From Mesorhizobium loti (GTDB lineage Bacteria > Pseudomonadota > Alphaproteobacteria > Rhizobiales > Rhizobiaceae): 64,000 nt of DNA. The position numbers and the translations under genes are program-made. The stretch lies in assembly GCA_002356515.1 (NCBI GenBank), contig AP017605.1, positions 3,481,001 to 3,545,000 on the forward strand, given 5' to 3'. Shown here one piece after another: positions 50,282-60,063 of this stretch (position 1 is the first letter of the stretch; each line of letters starts with the position of its first letter). The notes below the pieces were generated by a model that was given only the letters and a program-made list of their open reading frames with translations, was not told where the DNA came from and ran no database searches.

Positions 50282-51613
50282 CTAAACCCGCTTGCGATAG
50301 ACGGTGTCGAGCCACACCGCGATGACCAGCACCGCGCCGACCACGATGCTCTGCAGCGGCGAGTCGATGCCGAGCAACACCATGCCCGACTGCAATGACT
50401 GCATCAGCAGCGCGCCCAGCATGGCGCCCAGCACCGTGCCGGCGCCGCCGGCGAGCGACGTGCCGCCGATCACAGCGGCGGCGATGACCAGAAGCTCGTC
50501 CAGCGTGCCCAGAGCATTGGTCGATGCGTTGAGCCGGGCCGACGAGATCGCCGCGCTGATGGCGGCCAGCACGCCCATGATCATGAACACCTTCATGGTT
50601 ACCCAGCGTGTGTTGATACCGGCGAGTTCGGCCGCCTCCGGATTGCCGCCGATGGCAAAGACATAGCGGCCAAAACGCGTGCGCTTGGTGATGAAGGTCA
50701 TGATGATGCCCACCGCCACCGCCATCAGCACCGGTATGGCAATGCCATGCGCGATGAACAGCCCGCCCTCGGGAACGGTAATGCCGTTCTGCTGGGCGTA
50801 CTGGCGCACGATGCCGATCGGCCATGGATAGGAATTGGCGATCCAGACGGCGCCAAGGATAGCGGCGCAGGCAACCACGCCGAGCAAGGTCTCGGCCCAA
50901 ACGGGACGCAAAGGAAAGTGGAACCGCTTGCGCTGCGACCTGCCGTTGAGCAGCATGAAGGCGACCGCCACGCAGGCGACCACACCGACGATCCAGCTGG
51001 CGGTGGCGCCGATCGAGCCGCGCGGTCCGCCGCCCATCAACTGAAAGGTTGTGTCGAGCGGCGCGACCGTGCGCCCGCTGGTGATCAACCACGCCATGCC
51101 GCGCCAGACCAGCAGGCCGCCCAGCGTCACGATGAAGGCCGGAACCTCCATATAGGCGATGATGAAGCCCTGGAATGCACCGATCAGGAGACCAAGCACC
51201 ACGCCGGCCGTCAGCGCGATGATCCAGAGCCAGGGATTTCCAAGCTGGAAACCGATGACGCGGATGAGGAATTCAGCCTGCGCCACACCCATGATCATGC
51301 CGATCACGCCTTCGACGGATCCGACCGAGAGGTCGATGTTGCGCATGACGATGACCAGCACCATGCCGGTCGCCATGATCGCGACCGAAGAAGTCTGCAC
51401 CGACAGGTTCCACAGATTGCGCGGCGTCAGGAAAAGCCCACCCGACAGGATGTGGATGCCGACCCAGATGACCAGCAGCGCACCGACCATGCCAAGCATG
51501 CGCGTGTCGAGTTCTGTAGCCTTGAGGAACCGTCCAACGGCGCTGAGTTCGGATGCACGCGCCTTGTCCGCCGCCGTGCTGCCGACCGGTTGATTAGAGG
51601 TCGTGTCGGTCAT
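50282..51613 (-). CDS. xylH: Xylose-type sugar ABC transporter permease
   Basis: This 443-residue CUT2-family permease has ten or more predicted membrane segments. The typical motifs are [33 protein letters not shown] (conserved in RbsC/XylH permeases), [22 protein letters not shown] and [15 protein letters not shown]. The N-terminus carries an extra polar stretch ([22 protein letters not shown]). ATG 51613 has GGGAGG upstream; the longer frame to 51658 lacks one. It is separated from xylF by 145 bp with a hairpin. Confidence 0.9.
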   Translation of the reverse strand: MTDTTSNQPVGSTAADKARASELSAVGRFLKATELDTRMLGMVGALLVIWVGIHILSGGLFLTPRNLWNLSVQTSSVAIMATGMVLVIVMRNIDLSVGSVEGVIGMIMGVAQAEFLIRVIGFQLGNPWLWIIALTAGVVLGLLIGAFQGFIIAYMEVPAFIVTLGGLLVWRGMAWLITSGRTVAPLDTTFQLMGGGPRGSIGATASWIVGVVACVAVAFMLLNGRSQRKRFHFPLRPVWAETLLGVVACAAILGAVWIANSYPWPIGIVRQYAQQNGITVPEGGLFIAHGIAIPVLMAVAVGIIMTFITKRTRFGRYVFAIGGNPEAAELAGINTRWVTMKVFMIMGVLAAISAAISSARLNASTNALGTLDELLVIAAAVIGGTSLAGGAGTVLGAMLGALLMQSLQSGMVLLGIDSPLQSIVVGAVLVIAVWLDTVYRKRV

Positions 51614-51708
51614 GCTATCCTCCCACCGGTTTACCGTCTGGCGCGGATGCCGGAACATGGATGCTATTTGCTTTCCGCAGTCATTTGAAGCGGGAAGCCC
51701 CTTGAGAA

Positions 51709-51734
51709 ACGCCGCGGCTTATGGGCCGCGGCGT
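51709..51734 (-). terminator. Hairpin between xylF and xylH (attenuator or mRNA-stabilising stem)
   Basis: ACGCCGCGGC pairs perfectly with GCCGCGGCGT around a TTATGG loop, 25 bases after the xylF stop. The following minus-strand sequence has only a short T-run (TTTCTC). Partial termination or 3'-end protection of xylF mRNA is more likely than a full stop. Confidence 0.6.
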
Positions 51735-51758
51735 CGATATCGAACAGTATTGCGCCGT

Positions 51759-52799
51759 TTAGTTGCAGGCCGCGACGCTGCCGGCGGCGACGCCCGCGCA
51801 GACTTCGTCCTTCTTGATCCAGCCGGCGTCGATGACGACGTTGAGATTGTCCTTGGTGATGGCGACCGGGGTCAGGAACAGCGACTTGACGGTGTTGCCG
51901 CCAGGCGTCGTGAAGTCCTTGACACCGGCGATGTCGGTCATCTTCTTGCCGTCGGCCAGCTGCGAAGCGATCTCGGCGGCGTTCTTGCCGAGTTCGCGCG
52001 CGTCCTTCCACACCGACACGGTCTGGGTGCCGAGCGCGATGCGGTTCAGCGCGGCATGGTCGCCGTCCTGGCCCGACACCGGCACGGTGCCGGCGAGACC
52101 TTGCGCCGTCAACGCTGCGACGACGCCGCCGGCGGTACCGTCATTGGCCGCGACGACCGCGTCGACCTTGTTGTCGTTGGCGGTCAGGAACTGTTCCATG
52201 TTCTTCTGGGCGTTGGCGGGCAGCCAGCCGTCCGTATAGGCCTCACCGACATTCTTGATCTTGCCGCTGTCGATGGCCGCCTTGAGCACTTCCATCGAGC
52301 CCGAGAACAGGAAATCGGCGTTCGGATCGGCGCCCGAGCCCTTGATGAAGACATAATTGCCTTCCGGCTTGGCCTTGAACACCGCAGCAGCCTGCAAGCG
52401 GCCGACTTCCTTGTTGTCGAAGGTCAGGTAGAAGACGTCCTTATTCTCGATCAGGCGGTCATAGCCGACGACCGGAATGCCTTCGTCCAACGCCTTCTGC
52501 ACGGCCGGGCCGATGGCCGAGGCGTCCTGCGCCAGGATGATCAACGAATTGGCGCCCTGCGAGATGAGGCTCTCGACATCGGTAAGCTGCTTGCCGGGAT
52601 TGGACTGTGCGTCGGCGGAAATGTACTTGTCGCCGGCGGCCTCTATCGCCTTCTTCATCGCGGCCTCGTCAGTCTTCCAGCGCTCTTCCTGGAAGTTGGA
52701 CCACGAAACGCCGATGACCTTGTCCTTCGCCTGCGCGACCGACGCAAGCGTCAGCGACATGGCGACACCCGCCAGGATGGCGGCTGTGAATCTCTTCAT
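51759..52799 (-). CDS. xylF: D-xylose-type ABC substrate-binding protein
   Basis: This 346-residue periplasmic protein has a signal peptide ([24 protein letters not shown] in outline). The XylF/RbsB-type fold carries [20 protein letters not shown] with the sugar-stacking aromatic residues, [40 protein letters not shown] and [16 protein letters not shown]. These match XylF closely. GGGAGGAATATC precedes ATG 52799. It is the first gene of the operon, under the operators at 52865 and 52949. Confidence 0.9.
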   Translation of the reverse strand: MKRFTAAILAGVAMSLTLASVAQAKDKVIGVSWSNFQEERWKTDEAAMKKAIEAAGDKYISADAQSNPGKQLTDVESLISQGANSLIILAQDASAIGPAVQKALDEGIPVVGYDRLIENKDVFYLTFDNKEVGRLQAAAVFKAKPEGNYVFIKGSGADPNADFLFSGSMEVLKAAIDSGKIKNVGEAYTDGWLPANAQKNMEQFLTANDNKVDAVVAANDGTAGGVVAALTAQGLAGTVPVSGQDGDHAALNRIALGTQTVSVWKDARELGKNAAEIASQLADGKKMTDIAGVKDFTTPGGNTVKSLFLTPVAITKDNLNVVIDAGWIKKDEVCAGVAAGSVAACN

Positions 52800-52864
52800 G
52801 ATATTCCTCCCTGCGCCGCGTATGGCGCGACCAAACTGGCCCTAAGGCCGGCACAGAGGCCCTA

Positions 52865-52885
52865 TTTTTTCGAGCCTCGAAAAAA
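52865..52885. promoter_or_regulatory. ROK-regulator operator, copy 1 (perfect palindrome)
   Basis: TTTTTTCGAG, one C, then CTCGAAAAAA: two perfect 10-base arms. It lies 66 bases upstream of xylF in the divergent xylF/ROK region. A near copy is centred 84 bases away. Confidence 0.75.
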
Positions 52886-52948
52886 CACTGATCCAACACC
52901 GGAACGCTGTCAACAACGATTCTGATGGATTTTGATGTCCCCGCGAAT

Positions 52949-52969
52949 TTTTTTCGAGCCTCGGAATAA
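52949..52969. promoter_or_regulatory. ROK-regulator operator, copy 2
   Basis: TTTTTTCGAG, one C, then CTCGGAATAA: the left arm is identical to copy 1 and the right arm has two mismatches. It lies 94 bases before the ROK gene start. The 84-bp centre-to-centre distance is eight helical turns. Confidence 0.72.
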
Positions 52970-53062
52970 ATAAATGACAGGACGGGCCGCTTCTGCCAGT
53001 ATTTGACCGTGTCGCATGCGGCGTTCGAGGAACCGCGGCGACCGGGGAGGATGTGGGAAAAC

Positions 53063-54313
53063 ATGTCGGTCGGAATCCGTCACGACGATCTGCGCCGGCG
53101 CAACCGCGCCATGGTGATTGCGGCCGTGCGCCGGGCCGGCCGGCCCTCGCGCACCGAGATCGCCGCGACCACCGGCCTCAGCCATTCGACCATATCGGCG
53201 ATTTCCTCCGATCTGATCGGTGAAGGCATCCTGGCCGAAGGCAAGCCGAGCGAGGCCGGCTCGCTGAAGCGCGGCAGGCCGCAGGTCGGCCTCGGCCTCA
53301 ACCCGGAGGCCGCGGCCGTCATGACCGTGGTGCTGTCGCTGAATTTCCTGTCCGTCGCCGTCATCGACTATGCCGGCCAGGTGGTCTCGGAGGAACAGCG
53401 CCGGCTGGACACGCTGACCATGTCGCGCGAAGCGCTGATCGGCGAATGCGTCGCCATCGTGCGGCGGCGCCTCGAGGATCCCGATATCGACGTGCGCAGC
53501 GTCGCCCGCATCGCGCTGGCGATCCAGGGCATCACCGACACCGAGGCCCGGGCGATGCTGTGGTCGCCGATCACGCCGCAGACCAACATCGCCTTCGCCG
53601 ACATACTCGAGGCCGAGTTCGGCATCCCCGCCACCATGGAAAACGACTGCAACATGATGGCGGTGGCGCTGCGCTGGCGCGATCCCGAGCGCTATCGCGA
53701 CGACTTCATCGCCATCCTGCTTTCGCACGGCATCGGCATGGGCCTGGTGCTGAAGGGCGAGCTGTTCACCGGCACCCATTCCTCGGGCGGCGAGTTCGGT
53801 CACATGATCCATCGGCCCGGCGGCGCGCTCTGCCGCTGCGGACGCCGCGGCTGCGTCGAGGCCTATGCCGGCAACTACGCCATCTGGCGCAACGCCAGGC
53901 AGCTTGGCGAGGACACCGAGCCGGTCGCCGACGTCAGCGACGCACAGATGCGGGCACTCGCCGCCACCGCACGGGAAAGAGACGGGCCTGAGCGAGAAGC
54001 CTATCGCAAGGCCGGCGAGGCATTGGGCTATGGCCTCGGCAGCCTGTTCGCGCTGATCGATCCCGCGCCCGTCGCCATGGTCGGCGTCAGCGCCGCCGCC
54101 TTCGACCTGATCGAGCCGGCATTGCGCGAGGCGATCGCGCAGACCGCCGGCGGCCAGCACTCGAAATCGATTTCCTTCGACACCGAACCGAACGAACTGC
54201 CGCTAATCCGCGAAGGTTGCGCCATGCGCGCGCTGACCTTCGTCGACCAGGAGATTTTCGCGCCGGGCGTGCAGGCGAAATCAGGCCTTGCCGTAAAGAA
54301 AAACGTAGCCTGA
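53063..54313 (+). CDS. ROK family transcriptional repressor (XylR-like)
   Basis: This 416-residue protein has an N-terminal winged helix (about 8-70, RRRNRAMVIAAVRRAGRPSRTEIAATTGLSHSTISAI in outline). The ROK sugar-kinase-like fold follows, with the zinc/ROK signature HMIHRPGGALCRCGRRGCVEAYAG and EFGH-type GGEFGHM. The phosphate-binding loops for ATP are not well kept, as expected for a repressor. ATG 53063 is preferred; the upstream TTG 53003 and ATG 53051 have poor spacing. It is divergent from xylFHG and should bind the palindromes at 52865 and 52949 until a sugar releases it (inference). Confidence 0.9.
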   Translation: MSVGIRHDDLRRRNRAMVIAAVRRAGRPSRTEIAATTGLSHSTISAISSDLIGEGILAEGKPSEAGSLKRGRPQVGLGLNPEAAAVMTVVLSLNFLSVAVIDYAGQVVSEEQRRLDTLTMSREALIGECVAIVRRRLEDPDIDVRSVARIALAIQGITDTEARAMLWSPITPQTNIAFADILEAEFGIPATMENDCNMMAVALRWRDPERYRDDFIAILLSHGIGMGLVLKGELFTGTHSSGGEFGHMIHRPGGALCRCGRRGCVEAYAGNYAIWRNARQLGEDTEPVADVSDAQMRALAATARERDGPEREAYRKAGEALGYGLGSLFALIDPAPVAMVGVSAAAFDLIEPALREAIAQTAGGQHSKSISFDTEPNELPLIREGCAMRALTFVDQEIFAPGVQAKSGLAVKKNVA

Positions 54314-54325
54314 ATCAGGTTACGC

Positions 54326-55015
54326 TCAATCCTCGCGGATCGCGTAGCCCGCCCCGCGAATGGTGCGGATAACGTCCGGCATGCGGCCATTGTTGACCGC
54401 CTTGCGCAGGCGGCCGACATGCACGTCGACGGTGCGCTCGTCGATGTAGATCGTCTCGCCCCAGACATTGTCGAGCAGCTGGCTGCGCGAGAACACGCGG
54501 CCGGGATGGCGCATCATGAATTCGAGCAGGCGGAACTCGGTCGGCCCAAGCCGTATCTCGCTCTTCTTGCGATAGACCCGGTGCGATTCGCGGTCGAGCA
54601 CGATGTCGCCGACCTTGAGCACGCTGGACAGCACTTCCGGCTTGGCGCGGCGCAGCAGCGCCTTGACTCTTGCCATGAATTCCGGCGTCGAAAACGGCTT
54701 GACCAGATAGTCGTCGGCGCCGGTGGAAAGTCCACGTACACGGTCGCTTTCTTCGCCCCGCGCGGTCAGCATGATGATCGGCAGCCGCTCGGTCTCGGGC
54801 CGCATTCGCAGGCGCCGGCAGAGTTCAATGCCGGACACCGCAGGCACCATCCAGTCGAGCACCAGAAGGTCGGGCACGTTCTCCTGCAGCCGGATTTCGG
54901 CTTCGTCGCCGCGCGGCACCACCTCGACCTGGTAGCCTTCGGATTCCAGATTGTAGCGGAGCAGCACCCCAAGCGGCTCCTCATCCTCCACCACCATGAT
55001 GCGTGGCGCGATCAT
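54326..55015 (-). CDS. phoB: Phosphate regulon response regulator PhoB
   Basis: This 229-residue regulator has an intact receiver (IMVVEDEEPLGVLLRYNL, LLVLDWMVPAVSGIEL, DDYLVKPFSTPEFM) and a winged helix (IRLGPTEFRLLEFMMRHPGRVFSR, VDVHVGRLRKAVNNGRMPD, IRTIRGAGYAIRED). The sequence and the pst-phoU linkage identify PhoB. It is the last gene of pstSCAB-phoU-phoB, 19 bases after phoU. When phosphorylated it should bind the PHO box upstream of pstS, making a positive loop. No phoR lies downstream, where the convergent ROK gene sits. Confidence 0.95.
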   Translation of the reverse strand: MIAPRIMVVEDEEPLGVLLRYNLESEGYQVEVVPRGDEAEIRLQENVPDLLVLDWMVPAVSGIELCRRLRMRPETERLPIIMLTARGEESDRVRGLSTGADDYLVKPFSTPEFMARVKALLRRAKPEVLSSVLKVGDIVLDRESHRVYRKKSEIRLGPTEFRLLEFMMRHPGRVFSRSQLLDNVWGETIYIDERTVDVHVGRLRKAVNNGRMPDVIRTIRGAGYAIRED

Positions 55016-55034
55016 CGACTGGTTACCCCTGCGC

Positions 55035-55742
55035 TCAGGCCGCCGGCGCTGACATCGCCGTCTCGTCCTGTTTTGGACGATTGGCGGGCAGCTGCGTGCC
55101 GGTCAGGACATAGTACGCATTCTCGGCGATGTTGGTCACGTGGTCACCGATGCGTTCGAGATTCTTGGCGCAGAACAACAGATGCGTGCAGGCCGTGATG
55201 TTGCGCGGGTCCTCCATCATATAGGTCAGCAGTTCACGGAAGACGGAGGTGTATTTGACGTCGATACGTTCGTCGTCGGCGCGCAACTTCGCCAGTGCGG
55301 CGGCATCGCGCGCCGCATACTCCTCGATCACGCCCTGCACCTGGATCAGCACCAGCTGCGCCATGGCGTCGATGGAATGCGACAGGTCGCGCGGTGTGGC
55401 GCTGAGGCCGACGGTGCCGACGCGCTTGGCGATGTTCTTGGCAAGGTCGCCGATGCGTTCGAGGTCGCCGGCCATGCGGATCGAGCCGACGACATGACGC
55501 AGATCGTCGGCCATCGGTTGGCGCTTGGCGATCAGCGTGATGGCACGGTCGTCGAGTTCGCGCTGGCGCGCGTCCATGATCGCGTCGTCGGAGACCACGC
55601 GCTGGGCCAGCGCATTGTCGGAATTCAGCAGTGCCTTGGTGGCGCCGCCGACCATCGAGCCGGCGAGGTCGCCCATGTCGCTGATCAGCCTGCTGATCTG
55701 TCCGAGATCCTCGTCGAAGGCTGCGACTGTGTGTTCGGCCAT
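55035..55742 (-). CDS. phoU: Phosphate transport regulator PhoU
   Basis: This 235-residue all-helical protein has two PhoU repeats. The metal-binding motifs are ERIGDLAKNIAKRV in the first (about 82-95) and ERIGDHVTNIAENA in the second (about 193-206), and RDLSHSIDAMAQLVLIQVQ lies between. PhoU links the PstSCAB transporter state to the PhoR kinase and keeps the Pho regulon off when phosphate is plentiful. Position between pstB and phoB is standard. The C-terminal tail is Pro/Ala-rich. Confidence 0.95.
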   Translation of the reverse strand: MAEHTVAAFDEDLGQISRLISDMGDLAGSMVGGATKALLNSDNALAQRVVSDDAIMDARQRELDDRAITLIAKRQPMADDLRHVVGSIRMAGDLERIGDLAKNIAKRVGTVGLSATPRDLSHSIDAMAQLVLIQVQGVIEEYAARDAAALAKLRADDERIDVKYTSVFRELLTYMMEDPRNITACTHLLFCAKNLERIGDHVTNIAENAYYVLTGTQLPANRPKQDETAMSAPAA

Positions 55743-55767
55743 GATCCTGGTCCTCGTATGCGTGCGA

Positions 55768-56571
55768 TCAGCCGAAGCGGCCGGTGATGTAGTCTTGCGT
55801 GCGCTTCTCGCGAGGCGACGTGAAGATCTTCTCGGTTTTGTCGAACTCGACCAGTTCGCCCAGATACATGAAGGCGGTTTGCTTCGACACGCGCGCCGCC
55901 TGCTGCATGTTGTGGGTGACGATGACGATCGTGTAGTCGGCTTGCAACTCGTCGATCAGCTCCTCGATCTTGGCGGTCGAGAGCGGGTCGAGCGCCGATG
56001 CCGGCTCGTCGAGCAGGATGACTTCCGGCTTCACCGCCACGGTGCGGGCGATGCACAGCCGCTGCTGCTGGCCGCCCGACAGGCTGAGGCCGCTGGCGTT
56101 GAGCTTGTCCTTGACCTCGGTCCACAGTGCCGCGCGCTTCAGCGCCTGCTCGACACGGCCGTCCATCTCGGCCTTGCTGATCTTCTCATAGAGCCTGACG
56201 CCGAAAGCGATGTTCTCGTAGATCGACATCGGGAACGGCGTCGGCTTCTGGAACACCATGCCGATCTTGGTGCGCAGCAGATTGAGGTCCTGCGAACGGT
56301 CGAGAACGTTCTGGCCGTCGAGCAGCACCTGGCCCTCGGCGGTCTGCTTGGGATAGAGCTCATAGATGCGGTTGAAGACGCGCAGCAGCGTCGACTTTCC
56401 GCAGCCCGAAGGGCCGATGAAGGCGGTGACGCTGCGCTCGGGCAGCGACAGCGTGATATCCTTCAGGGCCTTTGACTGGCCATAGTAGAAGTTGAGGTTC
56501 TTGACCTCGATCTTGGCCTTGGCCACCGCCTCGGCGGCGATCGTCATGTCTGGAGACAACATCTGGCTCAT
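55768..56571 (-). CDS. pstB: Phosphate ABC transporter ATPase PstB
   Basis: This 267-residue ATPase has the PstB hallmarks [15 protein letters not shown], Walker [34 protein letters not shown], signature [15 protein letters not shown], Walker [14 protein letters not shown] and switch [15 protein letters not shown] 56571 overlaps the pstA stop (ATGA) and has GAGAGGACAA upstream. The longer open frame to 56670 is not used. Confidence 0.96.
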   Translation of the reverse strand: MSQMLSPDMTIAAEAVAKAKIEVKNLNFYYGQSKALKDITLSLPERSVTAFIGPSGCGKSTLLRVFNRIYELYPKQTAEGQVLLDGQNVLDRSQDLNLLRTKIGMVFQKPTPFPMSIYENIAFGVRLYEKISKAEMDGRVEQALKRAALWTEVKDKLNASGLSLSGGQQQRLCIARTVAVKPEVILLDEPASALDPLSTAKIEELIDELQADYTIVIVTHNMQQAARVSKQTAFMYLGELVEFDKTEKIFTSPREKRTQDYITGRFG

Positions 56572-57419
56572 TTGTCCTCTCTGCGTCCGGTCAGGCTGCG
56601 CGCAAAGATGCTGAGCGCGAGAACCGTCAATGTGATGATGAGTGCACCGGTCCAGGCCAGCTGCTGCCATTCCTCGTAAGGGCTGAGAGCGAACTGGAAG
56701 ATGGTGACAGGCAGGCTGGCCATCGGCGCGTTGAGATTGCTCGACCAGAACTGATTGTTCAGCGCCGTGAAAAGAAGCGGTGCGGTCTCGCCGGAGATGC
56801 GCGCGATCGCCAGCAATATGCCGGTGACGATGCCGGAAAGTGCCGCGCGGTAGGCAACCGAGCGGATGACCACCCAGCGCGGTGCGCCGATCGCGGTGCC
56901 GGCTTCGCGCAGGGCATTGGGCACCAGATTGAGCATGTCCTCTGTGGTGCGCACCACGACCGGGATGACCAGGATGGCAAGTGCTACGGCACCGGCGATC
57001 GCCGAGAAATGCCCCATTGGCCGCACCATCAGCTCATAGACGAACAGGCCGATGATGATCGACGGCGCCGACAAAAGGATGTCGTTGATGAAGCGAACCA
57101 CGGTGGTGAGCTTCGAGAAGCGGCCATATTCCGCCATATAGGTGCCGGCCAGCACGCCGATCGGCGTGCCGACGATGATGCCGATGATGGTCATCACGAT
57201 GCTGCCATAGATGGCGTTGAGCAGGCCGCCGGCATCGCCGGGCGGTGGCGTCATTTCCGTGAAGACCGAGAGGGAGACGCCGGCGAGGCCCTTGTAGAGC
57301 AGGGCGCCGAGGATCAGCGCCAGCCAGGCAAGGCCGATGCCGGCGGCGACGACGCACAGCGTCATCATCACGCCATTCTTGCGCTTGCGGCTCAGGTGAA
57401 GCGATGCGGCTGTCGACAT
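56568..57419 (-). CDS. pstA: Phosphate ABC transporter permease PstA
   Basis: This 283-residue permease has six membrane segments. PstA features are [27 protein letters not shown] in outline, [20 protein letters not shown], and the EAA-loop region [29 protein letters not shown]. An N-terminal LSRKRKNG basic stretch precedes TM1. It overlaps pstB by four bases and lies three bases after pstC. Confidence 0.95.
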   Translation of the reverse strand: MSTAASLHLSRKRKNGVMMTLCVVAAGIGLAWLALILGALLYKGLAGVSLSVFTEMTPPPGDAGGLLNAIYGSIVMTIIGIIVGTPIGVLAGTYMAEYGRFSKLTTVVRFINDILLSAPSIIIGLFVYELMVRPMGHFSAIAGAVALAILVIPVVVRTTEDMLNLVPNALREAGTAIGAPRWVVIRSVAYRAALSGIVTGILLAIARISGETAPLLFTALNNQFWSSNLNAPMASLPVTIFQFALSPYEEWQQLAWTGALIITLTVLALSIFARSLTGRREDK

Positions 57420-57422
57420 CGG

Positions 57423-58406
57423 TCAGGCTCCGGTGCGGGCGTCAATGCGCATCAGCATGTAGCGGGCGATGGCAAGGATCAGGAAGGTGATGACGAACAG
57501 GATCAGGCCGAGCGCCACCAGCGAGGAGGTATAGAGATCGCCGACCGCTTCGGTGAATTCGTTGGCGATGGTCGCCGAGATCGTCGTTGCCGGCGCAAAC
57601 AGCGATGTCGAGATGCGGTGCGCGTTGCCGATGACGAAGGTCACCGCCATGGTTTCGCCGAGCGCACGGCCGAGCGCGAGCATGACGCCGCCCATGATGC
57701 CGATGCGCGTGTAGGGAATGACGACCCGGCGCGTGACTTCCCAGGTCGTGCAGCCGATGCCATAGGCCGATTCCTTGAGCACCGACGGCACCGTATCGAA
57801 GACGTCCTTGGTGATCGAGGTGATGAAAGGCAGGATCATGATCGCCAGGATCATCGCCGAGGTCAGCAGGCCGATACCGTAAGGAGGGCCCGCGAACAGG
57901 CTGTTGAGGCCCGGAATGCCGTGGAAGACGCTGATGATGAAAGGCTGCACCGTCGTCTGCAGGAACGGCGCCAGCACGAACAGGCCCCAGATACCGTAGA
58001 TGATCGAAGGGATGCCGGCCAGCAATTCAACCGCCATGCCGATCGGGCGCCGCAGCGGGCGCGGGCAAAGCTCGGTGAGGAAGATGGCGATGCCGATGCC
58101 GAGCGGCACGGCGATCAGGATGGCGATGGCCGAGGTGATGATGGTGCCGTAGATCGGCGCCAGCGCGCCGAACTTCTCCGTCACCGGATTCCAGCTTTCG
58201 CTGGTCAGGAAAGAGAAGCCGAAGGTCGACAGAGCTTGCCATGAACCGGCTACCAGCGAGATCGCAACACCACCGAGCAGGACCAGAACCAATATGGCTG
58301 CGGCGCGGGTCATTCCGTGGAAGATCGAATCGGTCAGCGCGAACCGTCGAACGGTGGCGTCGCGCGAACCTCTAACGGCTGGCAAGGCTTCCTGGACAGC
58401 GCTCAT
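57423..58406 (-). CDS. pstC: Phosphate ABC transporter permease PstC
   Basis: This 327-residue permease has six membrane segments after a 30-residue cytoplasmic head. PstC features are LVAGSWQALSTFGFSFLTSESWNPV, LAGIPSIIYGIWGLFVLAPFL and the EAA loop VPSVLKESAYGIGCTTWEVTRRVVIPYTRIG. ATG 58406 is chosen because the family begins here; the open frame to 58526 reaches into the 3' end of pstS. A strong hairpin lies between it and pstS. Confidence 0.95.
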   Translation of the reverse strand: MSAVQEALPAVRGSRDATVRRFALTDSIFHGMTRAAAILVLVLLGGVAISLVAGSWQALSTFGFSFLTSESWNPVTEKFGALAPIYGTIITSAIAILIAVPLGIGIAIFLTELCPRPLRRPIGMAVELLAGIPSIIYGIWGLFVLAPFLQTTVQPFIISVFHGIPGLNSLFAGPPYGIGLLTSAMILAIMILPFITSITKDVFDTVPSVLKESAYGIGCTTWEVTRRVVIPYTRIGIMGGVMLALGRALGETMAVTFVIGNAHRISTSLFAPATTISATIANEFTEAVGDLYTSSLVALGLILFVITFLILAIARYMLMRIDARTGA

Positions 58407-58437
58407 GTCAAGCTCGGCTCTTTCAAGTTGATGGGAA

Positions 58438-58465
58438 AAGGAGCGCCGCGGGCGCGGCGCTCCTT
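58438..58465 (-). terminator. Hairpin between pstS and pstC (partial terminator)
   Basis: AAGGAGCGCCGCG pairs perfectly with CGCGGCGCTCCTT around GG, 10 bases after the pstS stop. On the minus strand it is followed by TTTTCCC. It would allow high pstS expression with lower levels of the permease and ATPase genes. Confidence 0.78.
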
Positions 58466-58474
58466 CGGAGGATA

Positions 58475-59530
58475 TTACTCGCCGGCGTAGACGGGCTTGC
58501 CGTCGGCCTGGATGTCGGCCTTCCACGAAGCCTTGATCAGGTCGACGACGCTGTCGGGGATCGAGACGTAGTCGAGCGCCTTGGCGGTTTCCTTGCCGTC
58601 CTTGTAGGCCCAGGCAAAGAACTTCAGCGCTTCGCCGGTGGCAGCGGCATCATCCGGAGCCTTGTGGATCAGAACCCAGGTGGAGGCAGCGATCGGCCAG
58701 GTGGTGTCGCCAGGCTCGTTGGTGATGATGACGTTGAAGTTCTTGGCAGTCTTGAAGTCGGCATTCGAAGCGGCAGCGCCGAAAGATTCGAGCGACGGCT
58801 CGACGACCTTGCCGGCTGCATTCAGCATCTTGGAGTAGGACAGGTTGTTCTGCTTGGCATAGGCGTATTCGACGTAACCGATGCCGCCGTCGGTCTGCTT
58901 GACGGTGTTGGCAACGCCTTCGCTGCCCTTGGCGCCGACGCCCGTCGGCCATTCGACGGCGCTGTCCGAACCGACCTTGTCCTTCCAGTCGGGGGAGAGC
59001 TTCACCAGATAGTTGGTGAAGTTGAAGGTGGTGCCCGAGCCGTCCGAGCGATGCACGACGGCGATCGCGGTCGACGGCAGGGTGAGGCTGGGGTTCAGCG
59101 CCTTGATCGCGGCATCGTCCCAGGTGGTGATGGCGCCGAGATAGATCTGGGCGAGGGTCTTGCCGTCGAGAACGAGTTCGCCGGGCTTGACGCCGGTGAG
59201 GTTGACGATCGGCACGATGCCGCCCATCACCATCGGGAACTGCACGAGGCCGTTCTTTTCCAGATCGGCGTCGGACATCGGCTTGTCGGTGGCGCCGAAG
59301 GTCACGGTCTTGGCGATGACCTGCTTGATGCCACCGCCGGAGCCGATCGACTGGTAGTTGAGGCCGATGCCGGTATCCTTCTTGTAGGTGTCGGCCCACT
59401 TGGCGAACACCGGATAGATGAAGGTCGAGCCGGCGCCGGAAAGGTCAGCTGCCATTGCTGCGGAAAGGGTGAAGGTAGACGCTGTAGCCATTGCAATCGC
59501 AACGACCGCTGAGCGGATGAAATGTCTCAT
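58475..59530 (-). CDS. pstS: Phosphate ABC transporter substrate-binding protein PstS
   Basis: This 351-residue periplasmic protein has a signal peptide ([27 protein letters not shown] in outline). The PstS motifs are [20 protein letters not shown] (phosphate-loop GAGSTF), [23 protein letters not shown], and [17 protein letters not shown]. It is the first gene of the operon, 79 bases downstream of a three-repeat PHO box. Expression under phosphate starvation through PhoB is therefore predicted. Confidence 0.96.
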   Translation of the reverse strand: MRHFIRSAVVAIAMATASTFTLSAAMAADLSGAGSTFIYPVFAKWADTYKKDTGIGLNYQSIGSGGGIKQVIAKTVTFGATDKPMSDADLEKNGLVQFPMVMGGIVPIVNLTGVKPGELVLDGKTLAQIYLGAITTWDDAAIKALNPSLTLPSTAIAVVHRSDGSGTTFNFTNYLVKLSPDWKDKVGSDSAVEWPTGVGAKGSEGVANTVKQTDGGIGYVEYAYAKQNNLSYSKMLNAAGKVVEPSLESFGAAASNADFKTAKNFNVIITNEPGDTTWPIAASTWVLIHKAPDDAAATGEALKFFAWAYKDGKETAKALDYVSIPDSVVDLIKASWKADIQADGKPVYAGE

Positions 59531-59608
59531 GTGGCCTGCTCCTGTTCGGAAGATGGTCTCTCGGCGCCATTCCTAACCAGCGCCCGCTGAGGCCAATAGA
59601 CTTGGATT

Positions 59609-59637
59609 ATTACAGTCGCATGACAGTTTCATGTCAG
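59609..59637 (-). promoter_or_regulatory. PHO box (PhoB binding site) upstream of pstS
   Basis: On the minus strand CTGACAT, CTGTCAT and CTGTAAT follow each other with four bases between, an exact 11-bp period. This is the direct-repeat form recognised by PhoB dimers, here with three half-sites. Confidence 0.9.
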
Positions 59638-59957
59638 CCCGGTAACGCGTCGCCGGCACTCGAAAAGGCGGTGGCGTCGGGCGGTTGCGGCCCGATCCGA
59701 GTTTGCCGCGGGAATCAGGGGCTTGAGCCATCCGCCGGCTGCAGCCGCCGCCGGATTCGGCGGGGCTTTCCCAGGTGAAGAAAATCCGGACGGGAGCGCG
59801 TTGCTCAAGGCCAGAGCGTGTCGTGGCCGGGCCATCGCCAAAAACAGGTCCGTTGGGGTAGGTTGACGCTGTCTCTTGCCGGCGGTCGCTGCTCCCGCCC
59901 GTAACTGCAAGGGCGGAATTCGATTTTGCTATTGTTCCGGCTCGGCGCCGCCTTTGG

Positions 59958-59977
59958 TATGGTGCGATCGCACCATA
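59958..59977. promoter_or_regulatory. Perfect 20-bp palindrome in the pstS/hybrid-kinase intergenic region
   Basis: TATGGTGCGATCGCACCATA is its own reverse complement, with GCGATCGC at its centre. It lies 87 bases after the stop of the hybrid kinase gene and about 430 bases upstream of pstS. No T-run follows on either side, so it looks more like a protein-binding site than a terminator. The rest of 59531-60063 holds no supported gene apart from the PHO box region. Confidence 0.6.
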
Positions 59978-60063
59978 GGCATTGCACGCAGCGGTAGCAG
60001 TAAATCGGCGATTGATTCCCTCGGCTTGCCTCTTCCGATCCTTGGGACCGGGCGACGCGGGTG

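Noticed and set aside
52910..54160. 416-residue minus-strand frame opposite the ROK regulator
   Set aside because: Antisense shadow; the ROK zinc signature and helix-turn-helix are on the plus strand.
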